Under the pieces are notes generated by a model. The model was not told where the DNA came from and searched no databases. It was given only the letters and a program-made list of their open reading frames with translations. A program made the translations under genes and the position numbers. Positions 27,005-35,814 of a DNA stretch of 64,000 nt are shown one piece after another (position 1 is the stretch's first letter; every line of letters starts with the position of its first letter). Origin of the DNA: Lacihabitans soyangensis (lineage in GTDB: Bacteria; Bacteroidota; Bacteroidia; Cytophagales; Spirosomataceae); assembly GCF_024343775.1 (NCBI RefSeq), contig NZ_RJUF01000021.1, positions 1 to 64,000 of the forward strand, in the 5' to 3' direction.

Positions 27005-28078
27005 ATGTTAATCGAACAGTTAGAGTCTATAAAGGAGCGTTTTGAAGAAGTTTCGCAGCAGATAACCATGCCAGAGGTGGTGTCTAACATGGACAAATTC
27101 AAAAAAATAAGCAAAGAATATCGCGACTTAGAAAAAGTAGTAGAAGAATATAAAAACTACAAACTAATATTGGCCAATATCACCGAAGCCCGTCAGATTC
27201 TGAACACTGAAAAAGACGAGGAAATGCGTGAAATGGCCAAAATGGAGTTAGACGAACTTCAACCAAAAAAAGATGCGATTGAAGATTCGTTAAAAGAAAT
27301 GCTGATTCCGAAAGACCCCATGGACAGCAAAGATTGTTTCCTCGAAATCAGGGGTGGTACAGGAGGTGACGAAGCGGCGATTTTTGCCGGTGACCTCTTC
27401 AGAATGTACCAAAGATATGCTGCCACCCAAGGATGGCAGTTTCAGGTTATGGACTATACCGAGGCATCATCTGGAGGATACAAAGAGATCGTGGTAAGTG
27501 TAAAAGGAGAGGATGTTTATGGAAAACTAAAATTCGAATCGGGCGTTCACCGTGTTCAGCGTGTGCCCGCCACAGAGTCGCAAGGCCGTATCCACACATC
27601 AGCAGCCACTGTTGCCGTTCTTCCTGAAGCTGACGAAGTGGACGTGCAAATAAACATGTCAGATATCAGAAAAGACACCTATTGTTCTTCAGGAGCAGGT
27701 GGTCAGTCTGTTAACACTACTTACTCAGCAGTGCGAGTTACACACATTCCTACTGGCGTGGTGGTGCAGTGCCAAGACGAGCGTTCGCAAATCAAAAACT
27801 TTGATAAAGCCATGACGGTACTGCGGTCAAGAATATATGAAATGGAACTCGCCAAACACAACGAAGCCATCGCTGGTGACAGAAAAACTATGGTGGGCTC
27901 TGGTGATAGATCTGATAAAATCAGGACTTACAATTATCCGCAAGGCCGAGTTACCGACCACCGCATTGGTTTTACAGTTTATAATCTCCCCACTGTTATG
28001 GAAGGCCAAGTAGGTGAATTCATAGAAAAACTTAGAATAGCAGAAAACGCCGAAAAGATGAAAGAAGGTGTGGCTTAA
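27005..28078 (+). CDS. prfA: peptide chain release factor 1
   Basis: The 357-residue protein recognises UAA and UAG stop codons and releases the peptide. It has the GGQ catalytic motif at residues 232-234 (GAGGQSVNTT), the N-terminal helical domain and the codon-recognition region. GSGDRSDKIRTYNYPQGRVTDHRIG is typical for RF1 (shown here as a general match in two parts). The start ATG at 27005 gives the normal N-terminus. rdgB follows after 81 bp on the same strand. Confidence 0.97.
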   Translation: MLIEQLESIKERFEEVSQQITMPEVVSNMDKFKKISKEYRDLEKVVEEYKNYKLILANITEARQILNTEKDEEMREMAKMELDELQPKKDAIEDSLKEMLIPKDPMDSKDCFLEIRGGTGGDEAAIFAGDLFRMYQRYAATQGWQFQVMDYTEASSGGYKEIVVSVKGEDVYGKLKFESGVHRVQRVPATESQGRIHTSAATVAVLPEADEVDVQINMSDIRKDTYCSSGAGGQSVNTTYSAVRVTHIPTGVVVQCQDERSQIKNFDKAMTVLRSRIYEMELAKHNEAIAGDRKTMVGSGDRSDKIRTYNYPQGRVTDHRIGFTVYNLPTVMEGQVGEFIEKLRIAENAEKMKEGVA

Positions 28079-28159
28079 TTTGTAGTTTACGGCCAAGGCA
28101 CTAATTCCCAAACAGTTAATAGTCCCTGCGTTGGCGTTAATTTATTTTCAATTTCATTC

Positions 28160-28747
28160 ATGGAAAAAATAGAAATCTGTTTGGCATCAAACAATGCCCA
28201 CAAAATAATAGAACTTCAGCAAATGCTGGGTGACACGTTTTTGATAAAAACCATGAAAGACATTGGTTGTGAGGATGAAATAGAAGAGTATGGAACTACT
28301 TTCGAACAAAATTCAAGAATAAAAGCAGATTATATCCACGACAGATATGGTGTAAATGTCGTAGCTGACGACTCAGGCCTGGAAGTCGAAGCACTAGACA
28401 ACAGACCCGGGGTTTACTCTGCACGCTATGCGGGCGAACCTACCAATCACCAGGCCAATATTGAAAAACTACTATTAGAACTCGAAGGAGTAGAAAACCG
28501 AAAGGCCAAATTCAGGGCGGTAATTACGCTGATATTAAATGGAGAGCATCGCTTATTTGAAGGAGAGGTGTCAGGTAAAATTACAACAGAGAAAAGGGGC
28601 AATGACGGCTTTGGGTATGATCCAGTTTTTGTGCCTGATGGATATGAAACTACTTTTGCACAAATGCCAGCCGAAATAAAGAACCAAATAAGTCATAGAG
28701 CAAATGCCGTCAACCAAATGTTGTCCTTTCTAAAAAGAAAAAAGTAA
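28160..28747 (+). CDS. rdgB: non-canonical purine NTP pyrophosphatase (RdgB/HAM1)
   Basis: The 195-residue enzyme hydrolyses dITP, ITP and XTP to monophosphates and keeps them out of nucleic acids. It has LASNNAHKIIEL at the N-terminus, VVADDSGLEVEAL (the metal-binding acidic motif), and GFGYDPVFVPDG. The C-terminal SHRANAVNQM is the usual family end. The gene lies downstream of prfA, and the stop codon is part of a hairpin (28742-28768). Confidence 0.95.
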   Translation: MEKIEICLASNNAHKIIELQQMLGDTFLIKTMKDIGCEDEIEEYGTTFEQNSRIKADYIHDRYGVNVVADDSGLEVEALDNRPGVYSARYAGEPTNHQANIEKLLLELEGVENRKAKFRAVITLILNGEHRLFEGEVSGKITTEKRGNDGFGYDPVFVPDGYETTFAQMPAEIKNQISHRANAVNQMLSFLKRKK

Positions 28748-28768
28748 CGAAATCTACTTCCGTTACTT
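28742..28768 (+). terminator. hairpin at the rdgB 3' end
   Basis: AAGTAACG (28742-28749) pairs with CGTTACTT (28761-28768), a perfect 8-bp stem that includes the stop codon. There is no clear T run after it, so termination would be weak or factor-dependent. Confidence 0.5.
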
Positions 28769-28892
28769 CAATACATTCTAGGTCTTTCAAGTAATATCGT
28801 CTTAGAAAGTTTCAGCTTTCTACAATTGCATTGCAAAATTGCACCGAAATAAATCATAAAACTATTATTAGATTTTCCAATACTTGTGCTAT

Positions 28893-28933
28893 ATTAACAT
28901 CATATTTAGTTTCTGTTGAATATAGATGTTAAT
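28893..28933. promoter_or_regulatory. 9-bp perfect inverted repeat directly before the AraC-family gene
   Basis: ATTAACATC (28893-28901) and GATGTTAAT (28925-28933) are perfect reverse complements, and the match continues imperfectly inward (ATATTT versus GAATAT). The right arm ends 5 bp before the start codon. It could be an operator or a start-masking hairpin. Confidence 0.5.
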
Positions 28934-28938
28934 CAAGC

Positions 28939-29799
28939 ATGAAAGTTGAATTTGAAATCATAGCCCCTGACCAAGGAAGTTCGTTCAAACTCATTAACTG
29001 GCGTTCAGAAAATGACAGATTTTTTTGGCATCAACACCCCGAGTATGAAATCATTTATGTAAAAAAAGGCTCTGGAAAACTCCATATAGGCAATCACCTC
29101 GGGGAATATCAAGAGGGAGAAGTAATGTTTTTGGGGCCAAATCTGCCCCATACCGGCTTGGGTTATGGGGTTATTGGTGAACACGAAGAGATCATTGTGC
29201 AGCTCAAGGATATTTTTTTAGGAAACGACTTCATGTCTATTCCTGAAATGGAAGGCATCAGGAAGCTATTTGAACGAGCTATCTTTGGTATTTCTTTTAG
29301 TGGAGATACCCGCTCTAAAGTTGCTCAAAAAATGGAGGTATTGTCACAACTTACTGGCTTGGACAGACTTATTTCGCTTCTCGAAATCCTTAAAATACTC
29401 TCACAATCTGCTGAATTTAAAATACTTAACAGTAGAGACTCCCGATATGATTTTCGACATCAAGACGAAGAACGTATAAACCGAATTTACAATTATGTAG
29501 AAGAAAACTACACCAGAGAAATCAAGATAGAGGATATTGCAGAGATAGCCAACCTTACCGTGCCCTCTTTTTGCAGATATTTCAAAAAAATGACGCACAT
29601 GACCTTTACCGACTTCCTGAACGAATTCAGGATAAATAATGCCTGTAAATTGCTACATACCAACATGGGTATTTCAGATATTTGCTTTGAAAGTGGCTTC
29701 AACAATATTTCGCATTTCAACAAAACTTTTAAGCACTTCAAAAGCAAAAGTCCGCGTGACTACCGAAAAGAAGTTTTATTTGTGGGTTCATTAAATTAG
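28939..29799 (+). CDS. AraC-family transcriptional regulator with cupin N-terminus
   Basis: The 286-residue protein has an N-terminal cupin-like ligand-binding domain (about residues 15-110; FFWHQHPEYEIIYVKKGSGKL and EGEVMFLGPNLPHTG) and a C-terminal double helix-turn-helix of the AraC type (about 185-280), including the second HTH region ISDICFESGFNNISHFNKTF and the family end SPRDYRK. The signal is probably a sugar or related small molecule. The gene directly precedes menB by 27 bp, but a shared role with menaquinone synthesis is not implied. Confidence 0.9.
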   Translation: MKVEFEIIAPDQGSSFKLINWRSENDRFFWHQHPEYEIIYVKKGSGKLHIGNHLGEYQEGEVMFLGPNLPHTGLGYGVIGEHEEIIVQLKDIFLGNDFMSIPEMEGIRKLFERAIFGISFSGDTRSKVAQKMEVLSQLTGLDRLISLLEILKILSQSAEFKILNSRDSRYDFRHQDEERINRIYNYVEENYTREIKIEDIAEIANLTVPSFCRYFKKMTHMTFTDFLNEFRINNACKLLHTNMGISDICFESGFNNISHFNKTFKHFKSKSPRDYRKEVLFVGSLN

Positions 29800-29826
29800 A
29801 TTTGTAACATAAACAGAATACCGAAA

Positions 29827-30669
29827 ATGTCGACAATAAACTGGGTAACCGTAAAAGAATACGAAGATATCACCTACAAAAAATGCAATGGCGTTGCCCG
29901 AATAGCATTTAACCGACCAGATATTAGAAATGCTTTTAGGCCAAAAACTACTTTCGAACTTTACGACGCCTTTGAAGACGCCACCCACGACCCCAAAGTG
30001 GGCGTAGTTTTACTTTCTGGTGAAGGGCCCTCTTCAAAAGACGGCGGTTGGGCATTTTGCTCAGGTGGAGACCAAAACGCTCGCCAAAAAGGTGGATACC
30101 GTGCAGAAGATGGCCGCGACAGACTCAATATTTTGGAAGTGCAACGCCAAATAAGATTCATGACCAAGCCCGTGATAGCCGTGGTTACTGGCTGGGCAGT
30201 TGGTGGTGGACATAGCTTGCATGTAGTTTGTGATTTATCTTTGGCCAGTAAAGAACATGCCATATTCAAACAAACCGATGCCAACGTGGCCAGCTATGAT
30301 GCAGGTTACGGTTCGGCCTATTTGGCTCGACAAGTTGGACAGAAACGTGCCCGAGAAATATTCTTTCTAGGCAGAAACTACTCAGCACAAGAAGCCTTTG
30401 AAATGGGCATGGTAAATGCCGTAGTCCCTCATGCCGAGCTAGAAGACACTGCTTACCAATGGGCTCAGGAAATTTTACAAAAAAGCCCGATGGCCATCAG
30501 AATGCTTAAATTTGCCTTTAATCTTATAGACGACGGCCTCGTGGGTCAGCAAATATTTGCTGGTGAGGCCACCAGATTAGGTTACATGACTGAAGAAGCA
30601 CAAGAAGGCAGAAACGCATTTCTAGAAAAACGCCCACCAAATTGGGATAAATTTGAAAGGTATTCGTAA
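29827..30669 (+). CDS. menB: 1,4-dihydroxy-2-naphthoyl-CoA synthase
   Basis: MenB closes the naphthoquinone ring in menaquinone synthesis, converting o-succinylbenzoyl-CoA. The 280-residue protein is a crotonase-fold enzyme of normal length. It has the MenB marks WAFCSGGDQNARQKGGY, AVVTGWAVGGGHSLHVVCDLS (in two parts) and SYDAGYGSAYLARQVGQKRAREIFFL (in two parts), and the C-terminal EGRNAFLEKRPPNWDKF. The other men genes are not in this window. It follows the AraC-type gene by 27 bp. Confidence 0.95.
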   Translation: MSTINWVTVKEYEDITYKKCNGVARIAFNRPDIRNAFRPKTTFELYDAFEDATHDPKVGVVLLSGEGPSSKDGGWAFCSGGDQNARQKGGYRAEDGRDRLNILEVQRQIRFMTKPVIAVVTGWAVGGGHSLHVVCDLSLASKEHAIFKQTDANVASYDAGYGSAYLARQVGQKRAREIFFLGRNYSAQEAFEMGMVNAVVPHAELEDTAYQWAQEILQKSPMAIRMLKFAFNLIDDGLVGQQIFAGEATRLGYMTEEAQEGRNAFLEKRPPNWDKFERYS

Positions 30670-30732
30670 TAGCCAATGTCTGTGTCCTTACAGATATCCG
30701 AAGGCAATGCAAATTAATAAAAGATAAACCTA

Positions 30733-30790
30733 TGTTTCTGGGGACACAAACATCGGCGAGCAAGTTGGTTGAGACACAAACATGGGCGAG
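30733..30790. repeat. two 18-bp direct repeats, possible IS21-type end relic
   Basis: GACACAAACATCGGCGAG (30743-30760) and GACACAAACATGGGCGAG (30773-30790) differ at one position and have a 30-bp period. The stretch begins TGTTTCTGGGGACA at 30733. IS21-family ends carry TG tips and repeated terminal motifs of this kind, so a relic is possible, but no transposase gene is nearby. Confidence 0.35.
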
Positions 30791-30827
30791 TTGAATTAAT
30801 GAAGAACCAAATACCCAGTTTTTTCAA

Positions 30828-30835
30828 TAAATTTG
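30828..30835 (+). promoter_or_regulatory. candidate -7 box of the lipoprotein gene
   Basis: TAAATTTG matches TAnnTTTG. Its last three bases are the TTG at 30833 that could be mistaken for a start codon; translation more likely begins at ATG 30875. Confidence 0.45.
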
Positions 30836-30874
30836 CATCGAAATCGTTCATTATTTTTTAGAAAACCTCATTCA

Positions 30875-31654
30875 ATGAAAAAGCTTATAATTACTTTAGC
30901 AACTAGCCTTGCCTTGCTTTCTTGTGGCTCAACCGAAACTGAAAAAGACACCAAAGCCATTACCACCGAATCCCTAAAAAGAAACAATCACACCATTGTT
31001 TTTTTTGATAAAACTCAAAGTGTAAATGTAGACGATGCCTTCGTGAGAAATAAGTACCAAGCTGCCCTTAAGTCGCTTATTGACGAAAACATTCAGTCTG
31101 AAGGAGATGTTTTTGAGATTTATTACATTCACGAAAACACCGCCAAAGCTAAAGTATTGTCTTTGTCATCTCGTACGGTTAAGGAAAATACGGAAGGCCT
31201 GAATTCGACAGATTTGGAAGCTGCCCAAACCAATTACGACATGAGCATCGGCAAAGAACGTCGTATGATTCTTGACCTGGCCGTGCAAAAAATGCTCGAA
31301 AAAAACAGTGGGGCTTCTAATGCAGAAACCAACATTTCCGCCTCAGTTCCTCTACTTTCAGAAGCATTAAATGGCAAAAAAGACGTAAAAGCGTTTTATT
31401 TCTCTGACATGGTAGAAAGCCTTAAAAACGGCAGGGATTTTCATAAAGTAGCACCCATCAGCCATGACCAAGCCGAAGAATGGGCCAAAGCCGATGCCGA
31501 AAACTACAAATTGTATAACCTCACCAACGCCCAGATTTCTATCATTTTGCCATTTTCGCCCAACAGCTCTTCAAAAGAAAACAACCCCAACGTAAGCGAC
31601 TATTGGAAAGTGTATTTCGAGGCCTTGGGTGTTAGTGATGTGAAAGAGATTTGA
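30875..31654 (+). CDS. hypothetical lipoprotein, 259 aa
   Basis: I do not recognise the family. The protein has a lipoprotein signal (LATSLALLSCGS) and a mostly hydrophilic body. HTIVFFDKTQSVNVDD at about residues 38-53 and DVKAFYFSDMVESLKNGRDF near the C-terminus recall a von Willebrand A-like fold (DxS-type first loop), which is suggestive only. I chose ATG at 30875, because the upstream TTG at 30833 lies in a -7 promoter box and would place 14 basic residues before the signal. It is likely monocistronic. Confidence 0.7.
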   Translation: MKKLIITLATSLALLSCGSTETEKDTKAITTESLKRNNHTIVFFDKTQSVNVDDAFVRNKYQAALKSLIDENIQSEGDVFEIYYIHENTAKAKVLSLSSRTVKENTEGLNSTDLEAAQTNYDMSIGKERRMILDLAVQKMLEKNSGASNAETNISASVPLLSEALNGKKDVKAFYFSDMVESLKNGRDFHKVAPISHDQAEEWAKADAENYKLYNLTNAQISIILPFSPNSSSKENNPNVSDYWKVYFEALGVSDVKEI

Positions 31655-31730
31655 GATAGGCGAAGAATTCCTAAATTCTCCAAAAAATATTCTTGCAGAC
31701 TTGCTTTAGACTTTTGCCAAAAAATTCATT

Positions 31731-31738
31731 TATCTTTG
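31731..31738 (+). promoter_or_regulatory. candidate mraY promoter -7 box
   Basis: TATCTTTG matches TAnnTTTG perfectly and lies 29 bp upstream of the mraY ATG at 31768. It rules out the in-frame TTG at 31693 as the start. A good -33 element at 19 bp is not seen. Confidence 0.5.
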
Positions 31739-31767
31739 CTTCGCAAGACTATTATACCCCTAAAACA

Positions 31768-32958
31768 ATGCTTTACTACCTTTTTAGCTACCTCGACCAA
31801 ATGTTCGATTTCCCGGGTGCGGGTGTGTTTCGTTACATTTCGTTCCGTGCTTCGGCAGCCACCATTTTGTCGCTTTTAATTGCCGCAGTATATGGCAAGC
31901 CAATCATTCGTAAGCTACAAATGCTTCAAGTAGGTGAGAGCATCAGAGACTTGGGACTTACTGGTCAGTTAGAGAAAAAAGGTACACCCACCATGGGTGG
32001 TTTTATCATATTGGCATCTTTGATGATTCCGGTTTTGTTATTTGCCAAGCTTGACAATGTATATATCATTCTCCTCATAGTGGCCACTCTATGGACTACC
32101 ATGATTGGTTTTGCCGACGATTATATCAAAGTATTCAAAAAAGATAAAGAAGGCCTCAAAGGCACTTTCAAAATCATTGGTCAAGTGGGTTTGGGACTAA
32201 TAGTTGGTCTTACGCTTTATTTCAACAATAACGTAAAAATCAGGGAGTTTGGAAGTAATGGGTTCATTGACAAACATTCATTGACTACTACGGTGCCGTT
32301 TCTAAAAAACAATCTTTTAGATTATGACATTCTTTCCAGTTATCTACCGGCCAGCTTAGCTTGGCTTCCATACGTATTTATTTGTGTTTTTATAATAACC
32401 GCGGTATCCAATGCCGCCAACATCACCGATGGAATCGACGGATTGGCTGCTGGTACTTCGGCAATTATTGGCCTTACGCTAGCCGTATTTGCCTATCTTT
32501 CTGGTAACAAAATATTTGCGGAGTACCTTAATATCATGCTTATACCTAACTCTGGTGAGGTGGTGATATTCTGTGCGGCCTTTCTGGGTGCCTGTATAGG
32601 TTTTCTATGGTACAACTCCTACCCTGCCTCGGTTTTTATGGGCGACACTGGAAGTTTAATGCTTGGAAGTGTAATAGCTACCTTGGCATTGATACTTAGA
32701 AAAGAGCTCATGATTCCGTTGATGTGCGGCATTTTCTTGGCCGAAAACATCTCTGTAATACTTCAGGTCAGTTATTTTAAATATCAAAAACGTCGAAGGG
32801 GTTTGGAGTACGCCAAACAAAATCGACTGTTGTTAATGTCTCCTTTGCATCATCATTTCCAGAAAAAAGGCTACCATGAGGCCAAAATAGTAACTAGATT
32901 TTGGATTGTGGCTATCGTTTTGGCAGTAATCAGTATCGTTACGCTGAAGTTACAATAA
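31768..32958 (+). CDS. mraY: phospho-N-acetylmuramoyl-pentapeptide transferase
   Basis: MraY makes lipid I at the inner membrane by moving phospho-MurNAc-pentapeptide to undecaprenyl phosphate. The 396-residue protein has about ten helices and the family motifs [27 protein letters not shown] (catalytic acidic residues), [11 protein letters not shown] and [19 protein letters not shown]. It is a little longer than the E. coli enzyme because of a loop of about 30 residues (around 170-200), as in other Bacteroidota. I chose ATG 31768 over TTG 31693. It is not in a dcw cluster here: its neighbours are a lipoprotein and an S9 peptidase. Confidence 0.97.
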   Translation: MLYYLFSYLDQMFDFPGAGVFRYISFRASAATILSLLIAAVYGKPIIRKLQMLQVGESIRDLGLTGQLEKKGTPTMGGFIILASLMIPVLLFAKLDNVYIILLIVATLWTTMIGFADDYIKVFKKDKEGLKGTFKIIGQVGLGLIVGLTLYFNNNVKIREFGSNGFIDKHSLTTTVPFLKNNLLDYDILSSYLPASLAWLPYVFICVFIITAVSNAANITDGIDGLAAGTSAIIGLTLAVFAYLSGNKIFAEYLNIMLIPNSGEVVIFCAAFLGACIGFLWYNSYPASVFMGDTGSLMLGSVIATLALILRKELMIPLMCGIFLAENISVILQVSYFKYQKRRRGLEYAKQNRLLLMSPLHHHFQKKGYHEAKIVTRFWIVAIVLAVISIVTLKLQ

Positions 32959-33042
32959 AAAGACAATGTCTGAGGTTTAGCCCAAAGCATTTTTTTGCTA
33001 TATTTGAAGAGTCCTTCAATTGGCCTGACCCTATATTCCTAA

Positions 33043-35814
33043 ATGAAAAAACAGACATTAATCTTCCTTTTGCTGCTTTCTACGGCTATTTTTGCCCAAA
33101 AACGACCTTTAAAGCATACCGACTACGACGATTGGAAGGCCATTTCAGAAACGAAAATCACCCCAAATGGGCATTGGGTAGCCTATATTCTGAGCCCACA
33201 GGATGGCGACAATAAACTAGTTCTTTATCCATTACTGGGCAATGCCATAGATACGGTAGAGCGGGCGTCAGACCTATGGCTGAGCCAAGACTCGCAGTGG
33301 GCGGCCTACAAAATCTCACCTTCAAAAAATGCCGTTAAAACAGCTAAATTGGCCAAAAAGAAGAAAGACGAAATGCCGAAGGATAGCATTGGTATCCATA
33401 GCTTTTCTACCTTCGAAACCATCAAATTTGCCAATGTTAAGAGTTTTATTTTTCCCGAAAAATCCAATGACTGGATGGCTTTTTTGGGATATCCCGAAAC
33501 AAAAAAGGATACTTCTTCCAAAGCTAAAAAAGTAAAAAAAGAAAGTGATGAGAATGGAAGCACCTTACATGTATACAGCCTAAAAACCAATACTTTAATT
33601 AAGTTTCCTTTTGTTTATAAGTACCAGTTTGACCCTTCTGGCCAAAACTTGACTTTTGCAACCACCGGTAAAGACAGTACCTTGAAACCCGGCTTGTACG
33701 CTTTTTCAACCACCGACCAAAAAACCAAGCTTTTAACAGAAACAAAGGGGCTCTATAAACAAATAAGCAGTTCTGAGGATGGGCAAAATTGGGCGGCAAT
33801 CCTTGACCCAGATACCACCAAAAAAGCCCTAAGCAAAAACCATCAGCTGTGGTACTGGAAAACTTCAGAGGAACCAAAACTTATAGCCGATTCGCTAACA
33901 AACGGCGATAAACAACTTCCACAGGTAAGTGCAGAGTTTGAGCCAAAATTCTCTAAAGACGGTAGCCGCTTATTTTTTGGAAAAACACCTCGAAACTTAC
34001 TGAAAGACACAACCCAACTGGAGGAGGATATTGTGAGCCTTGATGTTTGGAACTGGAAAGACAAGCATCTGATGCCGCAGCACTTGGCCAATCTCAAAAA
34101 TGATCTAAAAAAAAGTTATCTGACACTTTTTGATGTAAAAAACCAGAAAATCGTTGCGTTGACAAGCCCTGATTTTCCTGAAATAAAGCTTACCAAAACT
34201 TCGAATGAGGAAGAAATGCTGCTTTTGGCCTCCGACAAATATGCCAACCAACATTGGCTTTTTAATCCGCCAATAGACGCCTACACGGTTTCAGGCAAAA
34301 ATGGAAACCGAGAAAAGGTATTTGAAAACGAAAGAGTAAGCGACCTCACAATGTCTCCAGATGGAAAGTTTGTGGTTTGGTATGCTTTGGAAGACACCGC
34401 TTGGTATGCATATCAGGTTAGAAATCAAAAGACCTACAAACTTACTGACGAAGTGAGTTTCTCTGACAAAGCCGATGACGACCACCCCGATGAGCCCAAT
34501 AGCTACGGTTTGGAGGGTTTTACGAAAAATGATGAACTGGTCTGGATCTATGATAAGTACGATATTTGGGCCATTAACCCTTCAAAACCATCGGAGAAAA
34601 AAAGACTTACAAATGGCCGAGAGAACAATCTGACTTATCGCTACATTTCACTAGATGAAAAAGAGACGCAGATTGACGACAAAAAAATGGTGATGCTTCA
34701 CGTTTTCAATCAAAAAACAATGGAGTCAGGCTTTGCAACACTGTCTTCCACCGAAAACGCCACTCCTAAGCTGGTGATGTTTGATAAATTTTATTTTTCG
34801 CCGAAAGTCATAAAAGCAAAAGAAAGTACCGATTTGGTTTTTACCCAAGAAAACTATGAGGTTTTTCCAGATTTGCAGCATACCAAAAACTTTGATTTTA
34901 AGGAGGTTAAAAAAGTAAGTACGGCCAATCCACAACAAGAGAATATTAGCTGGGGCACAGCCGAGATGATAAAATACAATTCGTTGGACAACAAGGACTT
35001 GGAAGGAATTCTCTACAAACCGGCCAATTTTGACCCCACCAAAAAATACCCCATGATTACGTATTTTTATGAAAAAATGTCAGATCAAATATACCGATAT
35101 AATGTTCCGTTACCTGCCAGATCGAGTATAAATTTCTCATACTATCCAAGCAACGGCTACTGTGTATTTGTACCAGACATTGTTTACAAAACAGGTCAAC
35201 CAGGTCAAAGTGCTTACGACTGTATTTTGCCAGGAATAAGAAAAGTGTTAGAAATGGGCTTTGTGGACAGCACCCGTTTGGGCGTGCAAGGACATAGCTG
35301 GGGAGGTTATCAAATAGCATGGTTGGTAACCAAAACCAATATTTTCAGGGCAGCAGAGGCCGGTGCACCCGTGGCCAACATGACGAGTGCCTACGGTGGT
35401 ATCAGGTGGGAAACAGGGAATTCCCGCCAGGCTCAATATGAGCGAACCCAGTCAAGAATTGGTGCAACATTGTGGGAAAGTCCCCAGAAATATCTAGAAA
35501 ATTCGCCCTTGTTTTATCTACCCAACGTAAAAACACCTGTACTGATGATGCACAACGACGATGATGGTGCTGTGCCGTGGTATCAGGGCATTGAGATGTT
35601 TATGGGGCTTAAAAGATTGGATAAGCCTGTATGGATGCTCAATTATAATGGGGAAAAACATGGCCTCACGCAACGCAAAAACCGTAAGGATTGGTCACTC
35701 AGGATGTCACAGTATTTTGATTATTACCTAAAAGATGCTCCTATGCCCGAGTGGATGAGTAAAGGCATACCCGCGACTGAAAAAACACTTAACTATGGAT
35801 TCAAAACCAACTAG
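33043..35814 (+). CDS. secreted S9-family (prolyl oligopeptidase-type) peptidase
   Basis: The 923-residue enzyme has a signal peptide (LIFLLLLSTAIFAQ), a long beta-propeller-like N-terminal part (about residues 25-620) and a C-terminal alpha/beta-hydrolase domain. The catalytic Ser is S752 in GHSWGG, the Asp is in HNDDDGAVPWYQG, and the His is in EKHGLTQR. It would cut peptides in the periplasm. The propeller contains lysine-rich insertions (for example SKAKKVKKES), which is longer than the common dipeptidyl peptidase form. The ion-channel gene overlaps its last 20 nt. Confidence 0.92.
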   Translation: MKKQTLIFLLLLSTAIFAQKRPLKHTDYDDWKAISETKITPNGHWVAYILSPQDGDNKLVLYPLLGNAIDTVERASDLWLSQDSQWAAYKISPSKNAVKTAKLAKKKKDEMPKDSIGIHSFSTFETIKFANVKSFIFPEKSNDWMAFLGYPETKKDTSSKAKKVKKESDENGSTLHVYSLKTNTLIKFPFVYKYQFDPSGQNLTFATTGKDSTLKPGLYAFSTTDQKTKLLTETKGLYKQISSSEDGQNWAAILDPDTTKKALSKNHQLWYWKTSEEPKLIADSLTNGDKQLPQVSAEFEPKFSKDGSRLFFGKTPRNLLKDTTQLEEDIVSLDVWNWKDKHLMPQHLANLKNDLKKSYLTLFDVKNQKIVALTSPDFPEIKLTKTSNEEEMLLLASDKYANQHWLFNPPIDAYTVSGKNGNREKVFENERVSDLTMSPDGKFVVWYALEDTAWYAYQVRNQKTYKLTDEVSFSDKADDDHPDEPNSYGLEGFTKNDELVWIYDKYDIWAINPSKPSEKKRLTNGRENNLTYRYISLDEKETQIDDKKMVMLHVFNQKTMESGFATLSSTENATPKLVMFDKFYFSPKVIKAKESTDLVFTQENYEVFPDLQHTKNFDFKEVKKVSTANPQQENISWGTAEMIKYNSLDNKDLEGILYKPANFDPTKKYPMITYFYEKMSDQIYRYNVPLPARSSINFSYYPSNGYCVFVPDIVYKTGQPGQSAYDCILPGIRKVLEMGFVDSTRLGVQGHSWGGYQIAWLVTKTNIFRAAEAGAPVANMTSAYGGIRWETGNSRQAQYERTQSRIGATLWESPQKYLENSPLFYLPNVKTPVLMMHNDDDGAVPWYQGIEMFMGLKRLDKPVWMLNYNGEKHGLTQRKNRKDWSLRMSQYFDYYLKDAPMPEWMSKGIPATEKTLNYGFKTN

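Noticed and set aside
30833-30874. TTG start for the lipoprotein gene
   Set aside because: The TTG is part of a TAAATTTG box and would put 14 residues before the lipoprotein signal.
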